Source: Glandiceps talaboti (lineage: Eukaryota > Hemichordata > Enteropneusta > Spengelidae). Taken from it: a DNA stretch of 64,000 bases. The notes beneath the pieces are model-generated. The model searched no databases. It had not been told where the DNA came from and was given only the letters and a program-made list of their open reading frames with translations. Positions 37,542 to 49,453 of this stretch are shown piece after piece. A program made the translations under genes and the position numbers. The number at the start of each line of letters is the position of its first letter. Within the stretch, counting starts at the first letter, position 1. The DNA lies in the NCBI RefSeq assembly GCF_964340395.1, contig NC_135553.1, positions 19,789,849 through 19,853,848 of the forward strand. Reading direction: 5' to 3'.

Positions 37542-38380
37542 AAATCTTGATAATATCTATTCATTTTCCATCAAAATTTCTTTGGAATTTTTATCAACTT
37601 ATTTGCGTTGTACTTTGCTCATTGAATCATGTCGTGTCACCTATTGCTTAGTTTTCAGGCGCCCACAACATATATGTATATAGAATTCACGAGATGTTGT
37701 AATGGTAAAAACTTTGAGCTTGGAATTAAAAGAGTAGACATTACAAATTCACACTAAAGAGTTACCGCAAAGTTAGCATTTCAGCAACAAAAACCGTATT
37801 TCTTGACTCAAACTGCATACACAATAAACAGTCGCAGTGCTACGTTTAAATTCGAAAGAACACCCATCTCCCATCGAGGACATTAGGCATATAGTCACGT
37901 AGTGATACACATGTTTCTGTCCAAAACATAAATATATAAAGTAGGACAAATGTGACCAAATCTTGTGCGCAAACATGAAATACAAACCAATCCTGTCACA
38001 TGTGATTGAAAGTACTACTTTCAGAACCAGTTTCCTTGATAAAAAAGTTCTTAACATCATTTCAGGTACCACTGCCGTATATGAAAGTTTGCTATCTATC
38101 CCTTTTGAAATAAATGAAATTTGGAGATCATCTTGTTTTCAAGCAAATTGACACACACATACACATACATATATACATTCATACATATACATACATAATA
38201 ATGTTGGTTTCTTATATAGCGCTTTCCCACTCCGTGCATATTTTGGTCGTGGCCCATATTAACAACATATTTCACCCACCATTTTATTGTGTCCAACTAC
38301 TCGTATTGTGTGAATAATTTATACCATACTATAAATGTGTACATATAAATACAAATTACTTTTTTCTCTCTGTTTCCCAG

Positions 38381-38576
38381 TACCTACTACCCGGAATCTG
38401 AACACGATTTGTCAAACAGGAATGAAATACCACCCTCTTACGACACAGTTATCAGTGACAATGTACATTCCGACAGTGAAGGTAGTTCATATCATGAGGA
38501 CCGTAATGAACTTCCGCCAGCATATGAAGAAGTTGCATCTCCACATTTGGAAATCAGCAATATGCTAATGAGTTGA
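38381..38576 (+). CDS. Type A terminal exon, tandem copy 5
   Basis: By eye identical in protein to tandem copy 4, within a 1035-bp unit nearly identical to units 4 and 6. This implies very recent amplification or strong gene conversion. Confidence 0.55.
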
Positions 38577-39415
38577 AAATCTTGATAATATCTATTCATT
38601 TTCCATCAAAATTTCTTTGGAATTTTTATCAACTTATTTGCGTTGTACTTTGCTCATTGAATCATGTCGTGTCACCTATTGCTTAGTTTTCAGGCGCCCA
38701 CAACATATATGTATATAGAATTCACGAGATGTTGTAATGGTAAAAACTTTGAGCTTGGAATTAAAAGAGTAGACATTACAAATTCACACTAAAGAGTTAC
38801 CGCAAAGTTAGCATTTCAGCAACAAAAACCGTATTTCTTGACTCAAACTGCATACACAATAAACAGTCGCAGTGCTACGTTTAAATTCGAAAGAACACCC
38901 ATCTCCCATCGAGGACATTAGGCATATAGTCACGTAGTGATACACATGTTTCTGTCCAAAACATAAATATATAAAGTAGGACAAATGTGACCAAATCTTG
39001 TGCGCAAACATGAAATACAAACCAATCCTGTCACATGTGATTGAAAGTACTACTTTCAGAACCAGTTTCCTTGATAAAAAAGTTCTTAACATCATTTCAG
39101 GTACCACTGCCGTATATGAAAGTTTGCTATCTATCCCTTTTGAAATAAATGAAATTTGGAGATCATCTTGTTTTCAAGCAAATTGACACACACATACACA
39201 TACATATATACATTCATACATATACATACATAATAATGTTGGTTTCTTATATAGCGCTTTCCCACTCCGTGCATATTTTGGTCGTGGCCCATATTAACAA
39301 CATATTTCACCCACCATTTTATTGTGTCCAACTACTCGTATTGTGTGAATAATTTATACCATACTATAAATGTGTACATATAAATACAAATTACTTTTTT
39401 CTCTCTGTTTCCCAG

Positions 39416-39611
39416 TACCTACTACCCGGAATCTGAACACGATTTGTCAAACAGGAATGAAATACCACCCTCTTACGACACAGTTATCAGTGACAATGTA
39501 CATTCCGACAGTGAAGGTAGTTCATATCATGAGGACCGTAATAAACTTCCGCCAGCATATGAAGAAGTTGCATCTCCACATTTGGAAATCAGCAATATGC
39601 TAATGAGTTGA
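39416..39611 (+). CDS. Type A terminal exon, tandem copy 6
   Basis: As copies 4 and 5 except Asn-Lys instead of Asn-Glu before LPPAYEEV, a change shared with tandem copy 1. This is the last unit, after which the sequence continues into the complete SINE tail as in duplication copy 1. Confidence 0.55.
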
Positions 39612-40227
39612 AAATCTTGATAATATCTATTCATTTTCCATCAAAATTTCTTTGGAATTTTTATCAACTTATTTGCGTTGTACTTTGCTCATTGAATCAT
39701 GTCGTGTCACCTATTGCTTAGTTTTCAGGCGCCCACAACATATATGTATATAGAATTCACGAGATGTTGTAATGGTAAAAACTTTGAGCTTGGAATTAAA
39801 AGAGTAGACATTACAAATTCACACTAAAGAGTTACCGCAAAGTTAGCATTTCAGCAACAAAAACCGTATTTCTTGACTCAAACTGCATACACAATAAACA
39901 GTCGCAGTGCTACGTTTAAATTCGAAAGAACACCCATCTCCCATCGAGGACATTAGGCATATAGTCACGTAGTGATACACATGTTTCTGTCCAAAACATA
40001 AATATATAAAGTAGGACAAATGTGACCAAATCTTGTGCGCAAACATGAAATACAAACCAATCCTGTCACATGTGATTGAAAGTAATACTTTCAGAACCAG
40101 TTTCCTTGATAAAAAAGTTCTTAACATCATTTCAGGTACCACTGCCGTATATGAAAGTTTGCTATCTATCCCTTTTGAAATAAATGAAATTTGGAGATCA
40201 TCTTGTTTTCAAGCAAATTGACACACA

Positions 40228-40304
40228 CATACACATACATACATGCATACATACATACATACATACATACATACTTACATACATACATACATACATATAC
40301 ATAC
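40228..40304. repeat. (CATA)n microsatellite of the last unit
   Basis: Comparable CATA tracts lie near 35008-35080, 36081-36126, 37128-37162, 38163-38197 and 39198-39232. In units 3-5 the tract is reduced to an interrupted ~35 bp (CATATATACATTCATACATA). Confidence 0.9.
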
Positions 40305-40305
40305 A

Positions 40306-40637
40306 TAATAATGTTGGTTTCTTATATAGCGCTTTCCCACTCCGTGCTCAAAGCGCTTTACAATTATTACCCCTGGCTCGGATCAGAACAGCACAACGGC
40401 CCTTTAGTCTTCCTCAACTCCCCGGGGAGCATACAATCCATTACAGCCATTTAAGCGCATAGGATTAAAGCCTTCACATTGCAACCTACATCCTACCAGG
40501 TCCCCAGTTATACAGCTGGTTTGACTGAGGCACAGTCGTGGTTTAAATCTTGCCCAAGGATTTTAGCCACTCAGAAACAAACAGCAGGCAGCGACGGGGC
40601 TCGAACCTGCAACCTGTAGATAGATTCCAAGCCGGTC
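40306..40637 (-). mobile_element. tRNA-derived SINE, duplicate of 15057-15386
   Basis: Near-identical to the copy 1 SINE. The B box read on the minus strand is the perfect GGTTCGAGCCC here. It ends at CCAAGCCGGTC, followed by CATA repeats. Confidence 0.8.
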
Positions 40638-40670
<33 letters not shown>

Positions 40671-40793
40671 CATACATACATACATACATACATACATACA
40701 TACATACGTACATAAATACATCCATCCATCCATCCATCCATCCACACACACACACACACACATACATACATACACACACACACACACATACAT

Positions 40794-40826
<33 letters not shown>

Positions 40827-40848
40827 TATTCATACATTCATACATACA

Positions 40849-40880
<32 letters not shown>

Positions 40881-40998
40881 CACACACACATACATACATA
40901 CATACATACATACATACATACATACATACATACATACATACATACATACATACATACATACACATGACTCCACAATTAAACATACATACACATGACTC
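40638..40998. repeat. Compound CATA / CCAT / CA microsatellite, duplicate
   Basis: Counterpart of 15387-15773 with different tract lengths. It includes a small local duplication of ACACATGACTCCACAATTAA at its right end. Confidence 0.95.
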
Positions 40999-42993
40999 CA
41001 CAATTAACTGAGTTCGTACACCATCATTTTTTATTAAGCCAAGCTTAAGGTTACTCAGAAATCGGGCTCAGATCGTAGACTAATTTGTAGCAGTTTCCAT
41101 TATGTCCACCCCAAATCCAGTTCAAAATTAATTCTTGTCTAGATATCTATTCCAGCCCGAGTTCTAGTTCTTCCTTAGTGTTTATTATGCATGCATTATA
41201 TCGGTATTTGCTATGTAATAAAAACATGTCACTCCAATGACTAAAGTGGCTATTAATCTTTAGTAAAAATTATTTTAACAATTATATTGAAATAAAAGAA
41301 ATGATAATTAACCTTATAACAATATCATTTTTATCATTTTTTACACAAAATGTTTAAGAAAATTTAAACTGAAATCATTATAGCTTTAACTTTTTTTATG
41401 CATATTTCAAGCAAACAAAAGTATGATGTAAATTATGGAAACGTTTTACCTTTCTCCTACAAATCACAGAGTATCTCTATGAAGTGTTATGCTATCTCTC
41501 GCTTTCAATAGGAAACTTGCAATCCAGACTGAACATGCTCAGATGCAAAGGACCATGATATTATCTGTGGTTATTGTTATGCCTAATCTGGATTACTGAT
41601 GAATTAACCTCCCACAATGATCAGAGTTACTATGAATTGGTTATTTGTGGTTACAAACAATGTAACAATATTTTTTTACAATACTAATTAATTAGCATTC
41701 GTTATCACATTTCCCATGATGCAACATTCAACATGGCGGGTTTACAAGTCCCCTATTGGTTATGGAATGCTGAAACTTTACCATATATAACAGCATGCAT
41801 AGTGATCACACAACGGGTTTTTACGCACAAATACGAACAGTTTAGATAACAGAATTCTAGTTATAAAATACATTTTTAAATCGCGATTTCAAGGTAGATT
41901 TCATATTACTACAATTTATTTCATTACGGTAATGTTAACAAGATAACACTTGAAGCTGTATCAAATCTATATTTCACACAATTAATATCAACACCTAAAC
42001 AACGAAACATATTAACATTGAATATTTTTCTTGGTTCCCTTTACTTTTCTCCATTCATCCGATGAAATGGCTAATGAACTAAGGGCCTTACTATTACGGG
42101 TCACTAGACGAATGGTGACCAAAGCCTTAGGTCAAGAGTACTCCAGCTGAATGAAGACAAATATTTGGAAATAACATCATTATTCCTTATGGGAAAATAG
42201 GGAAATTGGCAATTTGGAATGAAATCATTTGATTGATATTTAAAGCATCATCGAACCAGTGACGTCGTTGACACAGGTTTTCGTTTTGTGTGCAACGATT
42301 ATTGTATACAATCCATACTTTCTGTTCGACGATAATAACGTGTGCATAGTATAATTGACTAATTGACTAATAGTATAATTGATTATATCATTAGTAATGC
42401 ATAGCGTTCAAATTTATCTTAGCCAGGTTATATTTCAAAGGGATAATATAATGACCTCTCGCCCCTTTTCCACAACTTTATCTGAAATATGAAAAAGAGA
42501 ATATGTCAGTATGAATATAAAAAAAAAACACTTTTCAGGTATAAGCTGTACATGTAGCAAACATTGAGCGAGAGTTTGAAAAGGAAGACATATCAATAAT
42601 CTATTTTTGATTTTAGAATCATTCTTAATTGGAATATTATTCGGCAAAACTTTGTAAAAGTTTCACTACTTAAACTTAAAGAGGAACGCGCGCCATTCGA
42701 GGAAATTAACGCATTTTCGAAAAATTCGGATTCGAGGTTTTGCGACCACTGTTAGGACAATGGATGTGAAGCAACTCCAATTTGGTGTCATTTGTCAAGT
42801 TAACGCCAAATATATAGGATGAAACATTATGTATAAAATTACTCTCCAGAACCAAAATCAAAAAGAAATTATTAATTCCTAATGTGGTGTTCCATTTACG
42901 TTACACACATCGTCAAACATACATTGTTGTCAGTGTCTCTAAAATGTGATTGTGAACAATTACGTACATTTGTGTATTTGTGTCCCCTTTCAG
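40999..42993. other. No recognisable gene (duplicate of 15.78-17.77 kb)
   Basis: Near-identical to the copy 1 segment. No exon supported. Confidence 0.4.
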
Positions 42994-43096
42994 ATATTCA
43001 GAATTATCGCTATCGCCAATATCATACTCATCAATGCAGAAAGTTCACGCCGATTCGATATGGGACTACTTCCTGACCAACCTGTATAAGAAGTGA
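42994..43096 (+). CDS. Candidate type B terminal exon, duplicate
   Basis: Identical in reading frame to 17767-17869 (YSELSLSPISYSSMQKVHAD...NLYKK), with the same CCCCTTTCAG acceptor and stop. Same caveats. Confidence 0.3.
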
Positions 43097-43354
43097 AAAA
43101 GAGAGAGTACTTAGTAATTAAAAATCCACGACCCTTTATTTGAAGAGTTGTGCTTTCAATTGAACTATTAATATTGTAAATGAATTTGCTGACATACTCT
43201 AATAATTAATTTTTCACAAAAGCCACAATTAAAAATGACTGGTTTAATATTGGATTATCCCTTCATAAGTCCATATTTATAATTACTTAAATATGATAAG
43301 AGGGGAGGGACTATAATAAAGCACACTTTGTACATGTTTGGTACGGTTGGTTTG

Positions 43355-43391
43355 GTTTCACCATGGAAGTGTTATACTTCCATGGTTTCAC
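43355..43391. mobile_element. Mini-palindrome insertion (23 bp) with 7-bp target duplication; empty site known
   Basis: Core 43362-43384 has arms CATGGAAGT and ACTTCCATG around GTTAT. Flanks are GTTTCAC on both sides. Duplication copy 1 has a single GTTTCAC at 18128-18134 with otherwise matching flanks, so this is an insertion (23 bp plus a 7-bp duplication) into copy 2 after the blocks duplicated. Confidence 0.9.
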
Positions 43392-44058
43392 TATATACTA
43401 GATTTGTAAAAAGTGACCCATCCTTAAATCCCCCTTTTGCAATTGCTGAAGGCTCCTTTAGTTTGATTTAGAAAATAAAGTGTTTTATTGTATTTATCAG
43501 TATAAATTTAACAAATTGATAAACTAAAAAAATATTTTGAAAATTGGCAAATATACAAAAGGATAACAAGATAACGATATTTTTATATGGATAAAGGTGT
43601 GTGTTGTTTTGAGGTAACAAATGGAATTTCATTTGGATTTTATAACAGAAAGTCATCAATCAAAAGTGAAATAAGACAAACATTTTGCGGGGATGTAATA
43701 CTTAATAACATCCCTGATTTACGAGTTAAAGCAGAAATCGATTATTCTCTTTATCAATGTTTCTAGGCTATACCGAAAAAATTGTCATTTTTTTAAATTT
43801 CTAAGTTTCATGAAGTCACATACTTATTATGTGTATTGCAAATGTAAATACACGGGGTCAATAGTCTACCACGTGATACGATCTAACTAATAGTAATGCC
43901 AGGAGAAATATGTTGTTCAAGGTAGGATGTAAATATGTACACCTGTGTAGAAGATAATTATACCAAGACTTGAGATATAATTAGTATGAGAGTTCTGCAT
44001 TACGGTTATTCTTTTACTGGTGTATCCTTAGACAGACAGCGATCCTAAATGCACTTAC

Positions 44059-44091
44059 CTTCATGACAGTCTGCCATTTGCATTGTCTTGT
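44059..44091 (-). CDS. Possible micro-exon, duplicate
   Basis: Same sequence and splice sites as 18802-18834; tentative. Confidence 0.2.
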
Positions 44092-44388
44092 CTAGGGGTG
44101 CCCATATAAAGGATTTCAAACAAATGAAATTGCAATTGGTGCACGTATCAATGACCGCATTTCAGTGACCTCTTAGGGCACCCCTAGACACAGAATTCCA
44201 GAAGGGAAAGAATGGAGGGGGAGGAGTGGGAGATGTAGGGATGTGAGAATTAAGAATTAAGAGATTGGTGTGTTGATGATACTTGTAAGGGAGTAGCCAA
44301 AACAATTCTCGCATCCCAACCTTATAACAATAGGCAACATTCTTGAGCGGAGCGATAAGGCTATAAATACTGCATGATTGATACCTAC

Positions 44389-44730
44389 ATGCTCCTTTAA
44401 TACAAGTTGGCAGTGTTCCAGTCCATTCACCATTGGTGCAGGTTCTGGTAGTGTTACCACCAGTAGGATTATAACCATCGTCACAATTGATGGTCACTTC
44501 TGTTCCCTCAGCAACAGCATCAGTAGACAACGCCCCATTGTGTGGTGGTGTGAATGGATCACATGGTGCACTGCAGGTTGGTTCATCACTCCATGTTCCG
44601 GCATTGCAGGTCACTTCACTCATACCATTCAGTTCCAAACCCTCATTACAAGTGACAATAACGACAGAGCCATCCCCCACGGCTGTATTTGACACATTTC
44701 CACCTTCTATTGTTAGTTCAGGACAAAATG
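44389..44730 (-). CDS. Two-CCP exon, copy 2
   Basis: Counterpart of 19132-19473. By eye one residue differs (PPHNGALS instead of PPNNGALS). Open frame, cysteines and splice sites are all intact. No signal-peptide exon lies upstream in this window, so it is either an orphan exon or fed by a promoter right of 48.2 kb that I cannot identify. Confidence 0.6.
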
Positions 44731-46047
44731 CTGCGTAGACAATAACATAAACAGAGCGACACTACAACGAATGACAACCCGAATGACAGAAAACGAATTG
44801 CAGCATTTATAGTATGTAAACAGTGGAATGACACCCTTTTCTACATTCAATTCGTTGAATGACATCCTGCGCTATATATATATTAGCGACTGTCATTCCA
44901 CTTGTTCAGAGGATGCCATTCAACTAACTGAATGTTGAGATACTGGAAATGCTGTCATTCCAGTTACAAAGCATTGGAAATGCTGTCATTCCACTTATGC
45001 TATAGAGTAGCGACTGTCATTACACATGTTTAACAGTTCAGAGGATGTCATTTAACTAACTGAATGTAGAAAAGGGTGTCATTCCACAGTTTACATACTG
45101 TAAATGCTGTCATTCAACTTTCAAAGCATTTCAATGGCTGCCATTCCACTTATACAGCGTCGGCTGTCATTCCACTTATTTAAGAGTGCAGAGGGTGTCA
45201 TTCATCTAGCTGAATGTAGAAAAGGCCTGGTGTGTCATTCCTCTTTTTACTTTAAATGCTGTCGTTCCACTTTCAAAGCATTCGAATGGCTGGCAATGTG
45301 TCATTCCACTTATGCTATACAGTGTCGACTGACATTCCATTTATTTAAGAGTGCAGGGCTTGTAATTCAACTATCATTCGTTTTCTGTCATTTGAGTTGT
45401 CATGATCATTTGTTTTAAAGTCACTCACTTAAACACATGTTGTATTTTTACATTATACATTTTTCCATGCACTTGTTACAACAAGTTTGACTAAATATTA
45501 GTTATCAACCCTGTCTATAAATATTCATAATTTCCTTAGTGGGGTAATATTAACAAAATAAATAACATTTGCAATCATCCATAATCCCTGTGTAAGCCTA
45601 ATGATCGGTAACCTGTAAAACCAGCTTCACTATGACTACCTTAATAATTATCTATGAGTTAGTTTGTACTGAGCGCCAACACTGGTAAAAGCCCTTCCTC
45701 GTCCCAACTCACCATGTAATAGGAAGGTACCGAGAAGGGTGGAATTCAGTGTGGAATGTAGGGAGTTTAAGACAAGCCCAAACCGCCATAACAATTAAAC
45801 ATGAAGTAAAAATTACTAGGTTGCTAAGAAACAACAAATCGATGCACTTTTCACGTACATGTATACTGTTCTTTCAGTGTTACACTGTTATATTTTGGAT
45901 GTTAGCAGATGTCAATATTTATTTAATGAATTATTCATGACTTTATTAAATATGCACTTAGGCGTCATAAATATTCAATGTTTATCTAATCCATATTCAT
46001 GTCAATTAACTCCCATGATGCAAATTGTTACACTGAAACAATGAACA

Positions 46048-46185
46048 GCCATTACAGATTGGAAGAACAGTTTTATATTGTCTTTTTAAGTTGATGTCAG
46101 TTTACACATCCACTATTTCTCGTTAGACTTCACAGTTTATTATCTTTTTCCGAATACATAAAAACAGTTTAGGGTCGGCACTGAA
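46048..46185 (+). mobile_element. Truncated MITE-like element, duplicate
   Basis: Counterpart of 20860-20995. Confidence 0.55.
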
Positions 46186-46389
46186 AAAATAAGTGGCAAT
46201 CATCTATTCAAACAACACCAAAAGTCCGTCATAATGGCATAATATACAGGCACCATGTTATCATTACACTAAACTATAGTTAAGTTTAGAAGTTACATAA
46301 GTAATTTCAATGGCGTAAAATATATATAAACTCATCATGCATGTTACTCTGCTGTTGATAAAGCTGTAATGGATGTGTTATGTTATGAC

Positions 46390-46433
46390 ATACATACATA
46401 CATACATACATACATACATACATACATACATAC
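46390..46433. repeat. Short (CATA)n at the splice donor, duplicate
   Basis: About eleven units against more than fifty in copy 1, again starting at the donor of the ectodomain exon. Confidence 0.9.
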
Positions 46434-46838
46434 CTGGACAGTTGAATACTTTTTCATTGTTCCTCAAACCAATACAGGTTCGGTCGTTATCATCATTAAT
46501 GTCACTGGGAAATGTTCCAGTAAAACATATGAATTTAATTGCCGCACAGTTATCAGTTTCTGCAGGCAGTGTAACTGTGAAACCAGTTAGCAATCTAACA
46601 TCATTAGCTTCGGCTAACAAAGTGAATATACCATTTGGAAATGTAGCAGCTACGGACGTCCCCGTCAGTGACGACATATCAGAGTAGTACGCTGCCATCA
46701 AGGTCGAGCTTTCAGCGTAATTTGTCCCACTGGTCTCACAAACCGTTACATCAAAGGTCAGCTCAAGTTGAGCCATACATGAATCAGCACTCAATGTTGG
46801 AGGATCAGTTATAGTTACAATACCAAGCCCACCATCAA
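46434..46838 (-). CDS. Cysteine-containing ectodomain exon, copy 2, diversified
   Basis: Counterpart of 21429-21830 with one extra codon (405 nt, 135 codons), phase 1-1, same acceptor and a GTATGTAT donor. All six cysteines are kept. It differs from copy 1 in three clusters: NYAESSTLMA for NYFTISTVMA, SVAATFPNGIFTLLAEAND for SVVAELPSGIYLLAEAND, and VRLLTGF for VGSQTGF. The surrounding introns and the rest of the exon are nearly unchanged. The frame is open despite the lack of an upstream signal exon. Confidence 0.6.
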
Positions 46839-48180
46839 CTGTGAATATTTTTTTAAAGAAAGATATTGGTATTACATGTTTGTAATACATAAAATCATAA
46901 AAGAGCATCTCAAAAGCTCGAGAAAGACGCATGTTATTGGTAAAAAAAAATTTCATATTATAAACCCTTGAAATTACAACAAAAAACCTATAATCCTTAA
47001 AATCAAAACATTTGTAAGTGCACGTGGTTATTATACGTTTGTGTAACGAAGTCGACTTCAACTCTTCTGTAGATTCTCACCAGAATGTTACTTGGATCTT
47101 ACTATCGTCAACACTCTCGACACAGCACAACTATACATAGACACTTGCACAGAACTTCTCAGAGAAGGAGATGTAGCTTTATTGAGCTCTCTTAGCTCCC
47201 AAACCAATTTTAAATAAATCTGCTAAAACTTACAGATCACAAGTCAATTATATCCTACCCCATTTCCCATAAATCATCTGTGCTCCAGCCCGCTACACGT
47301 CATTGGATATAAACAGTCACATGAATCTACATTGAATCATAATTGGCCAAAGATATGGGATTATGCAAATCCACTATCAGATTAATGCCCTGGTTGGCTT
47401 GGGCCAAGTGTAAAGGGATTTATATGTTTCCACACCTGTATGCATTTACTAAACAATAGACTAAATTAATGCCCTGTTTGGCTTGGACCAAGTGTAAAGG
47501 GATTTATATGTTTCCACACATGTACCCATTTATTATGTTGTCTTTGGTTCTCAGTTCACTGTTTATATCTGGCTACTTATAGATTCTTTTAGATAATAGA
47601 ATTACACCCCTTTCATGTACGGTCTATGGTTCAATGTTTTCATTTCATTAACTGAAGTTTTACCTTGATTATAAAAACTAACCCACTACTCTATGACAGT
47701 TTGCTATGTCAATTGTTCGAAATGGTTTACCACAGAATTGCTTTCGAGAGTAAACATGTTGTTTCAAGCCTCTGAAGTAGATTTGTGTTTTATAGATGTA
47801 TATATTCTGTTTGGGACTACTACAAGACAAAATTAAGACGCATGGTCACTATCACGTTGTTGTGGATCTGTCAAGGCTTTTCCAGTCATTCCACACTCTA
47901 CTATTAGGGAGCCATCATTATTTACGACCTTCACTCCCAAGTTTTTGAATAAACCACACCCCCTACATCTCCCCAGGTCGTAAATAATGACGGGCTTTTT
48001 CAAGAAGTTCCATTTCAATTAAAATGTTAGCATATTTTCTAAGAAACAGCTTGGTTTCATCTATTTTTGACTAGCTAAATGATGGCCTATAGGATGGTTC
48101 TCTAGGGCCTACAAGGTTGTCCTGTTGGATGCCAATAGGATTGTCATCTGGGACCTACAGGGCTGTCCTATTGGACACTA

Positions 48181-49440
48181 ACACTAGTAGAAAAAATAGT
48201 ACAGATTACGACATTTTCCGTACTATAGTTCAGATTGAGTTCAATTCTGTACTTTTATGCTGATGAGGTGGACGTTTCTGTACTTTCCCATTAGCGCCTG
48301 TCTAATCGGATTATACTCGATCTGAAAAATAGTTCAGATTGCGAGTCGGAAGTGATTTGAATACATTTGCATTTAGTTCAGAATATATTCATGAGTTCAC
48401 CCCGATAACCGGGCAGTAAACAAATGAATATTCAAATCTACCGTGCTTGCAATCAATACGTACATAAACGCTATACGTGTAGCTAGTGTATTCGATACAT
48501 ATGTATGTATATAAGCAGGCTTATGATATGAACTACATGGTTAGGATGTACGTAGATTGTAATATCACAGGGCTCATTTTGAAATAAATGTTCGTAGTAC
48601 GCCTTTTCATTATGCACTACATTCCGCCACCACTAAACGTGTTTCACATTTCTACGCGTTTGATGCATAGTAATACAGATTTAGATGACATGACAATCGT
48701 TTCCAATAATAGTTTAAAATTGGGCCACAAATATTGCTAGTGTATGGAGCTTCTTAACAAACCTGGCCGGCCAATAGCGTCAACAAACTCACAGTAGAGA
48801 CGTGCTGACAGATTTGAGTCTGTGGACATTATTTCTAGCTAAGTAAAATTGAGTGACTATTGGGCATATTATATGGCATCCATGTCGTCCATGTCGTCTA
48901 TAGTTTCTGACGGACCGTGTTATGTACAACGTAACGCTGAACGAAATACGGTCCATCAGGAATTAACTAGACTAACCTCTATGGGAATAGTATTCTTGTC
49001 CATGTGTCGTTTATAGAACAATTAAGTGTTATGGTGTGATCTTCACAGTAATAAACAAGCCTTTAGAAGAACAACAGGTATTCACGCCTCAAATATCTTG
49101 AGCATCATCCAAATTACGATCATGAGCACCAAAGTAAAGGAAATACTTAATGACGTTCGGCATGCAGAAACCCCCCCCCCCCCGGGCCCGTACCTATGGG
49201 TACATGCCCGGCATCCATGTAACTGTTATATCACTCTACGTGACGATTCTGAGGGCCCTCATCTCTTATTCTCTTGTTTTATTTCAATGTGGTATACTCA
49301 TAACTCCTGTTTTTATAGTATAACTGTACAATTGGCTTCGATCAGTGCATTCCAGATTTTCATGAGTCATGAGTGCACATTGCACAGATATCTGCAGAAT
49401 ACTTAAAAGGATTATGGGTAATGTATGCATATGCGGGAAA
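48181..49440. other. Unique sequence right of the duplication, no supported gene
   Basis: Contains a C-run at about 49171-49184 followed by the hairpin CGGGCCCGTACC / GGGTACATGCCCG. The 126-codon frame at 49026-49406 crosses this C-run and has no recognisable domain. Confidence 0.4.
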
Positions 49441-49453
49441 AACAAACTGCTGT

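Larger units (their letters stand above)
34043..40346 (+). repeat. Six-unit tandem array (1035-1075 bp units) carrying the PPxY exon
   Basis: Unit starts: 34043, 35118, 36167, 37202, 38237, 39272; the array ends at 40346. Each unit runs from CATATTTTGGTCGTGGCC, through the terminal exon, its 3' flank and a CATA tract, to the SINE end CTTTCCCACTCCGTG, which joins directly to the next CATATTTTGG. Lengths are 1075, 1049, 1035, 1035, 1035 and 1075 bp; the CATA tract length explains the differences. The equivalent single-copy segment in copy 1 is about 14007-15101. Confidence 0.96.
33532..48180. repeat. Segmental duplication, copy 2, with internal amplification
   Basis: Direct duplicate of 13690-23173. 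It is longer because the ~1-kb segment around the terminal PPxY exon exists as six tandem units (34043-40346). It includes a copy of the type B exon (42994), the CCP exons (44059-44730) and the ectodomain exon (46434-46838). It excludes counterparts of the 12.8-kb exon and of the 25.1-kb signal-peptide exon. Confidence 0.95.
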
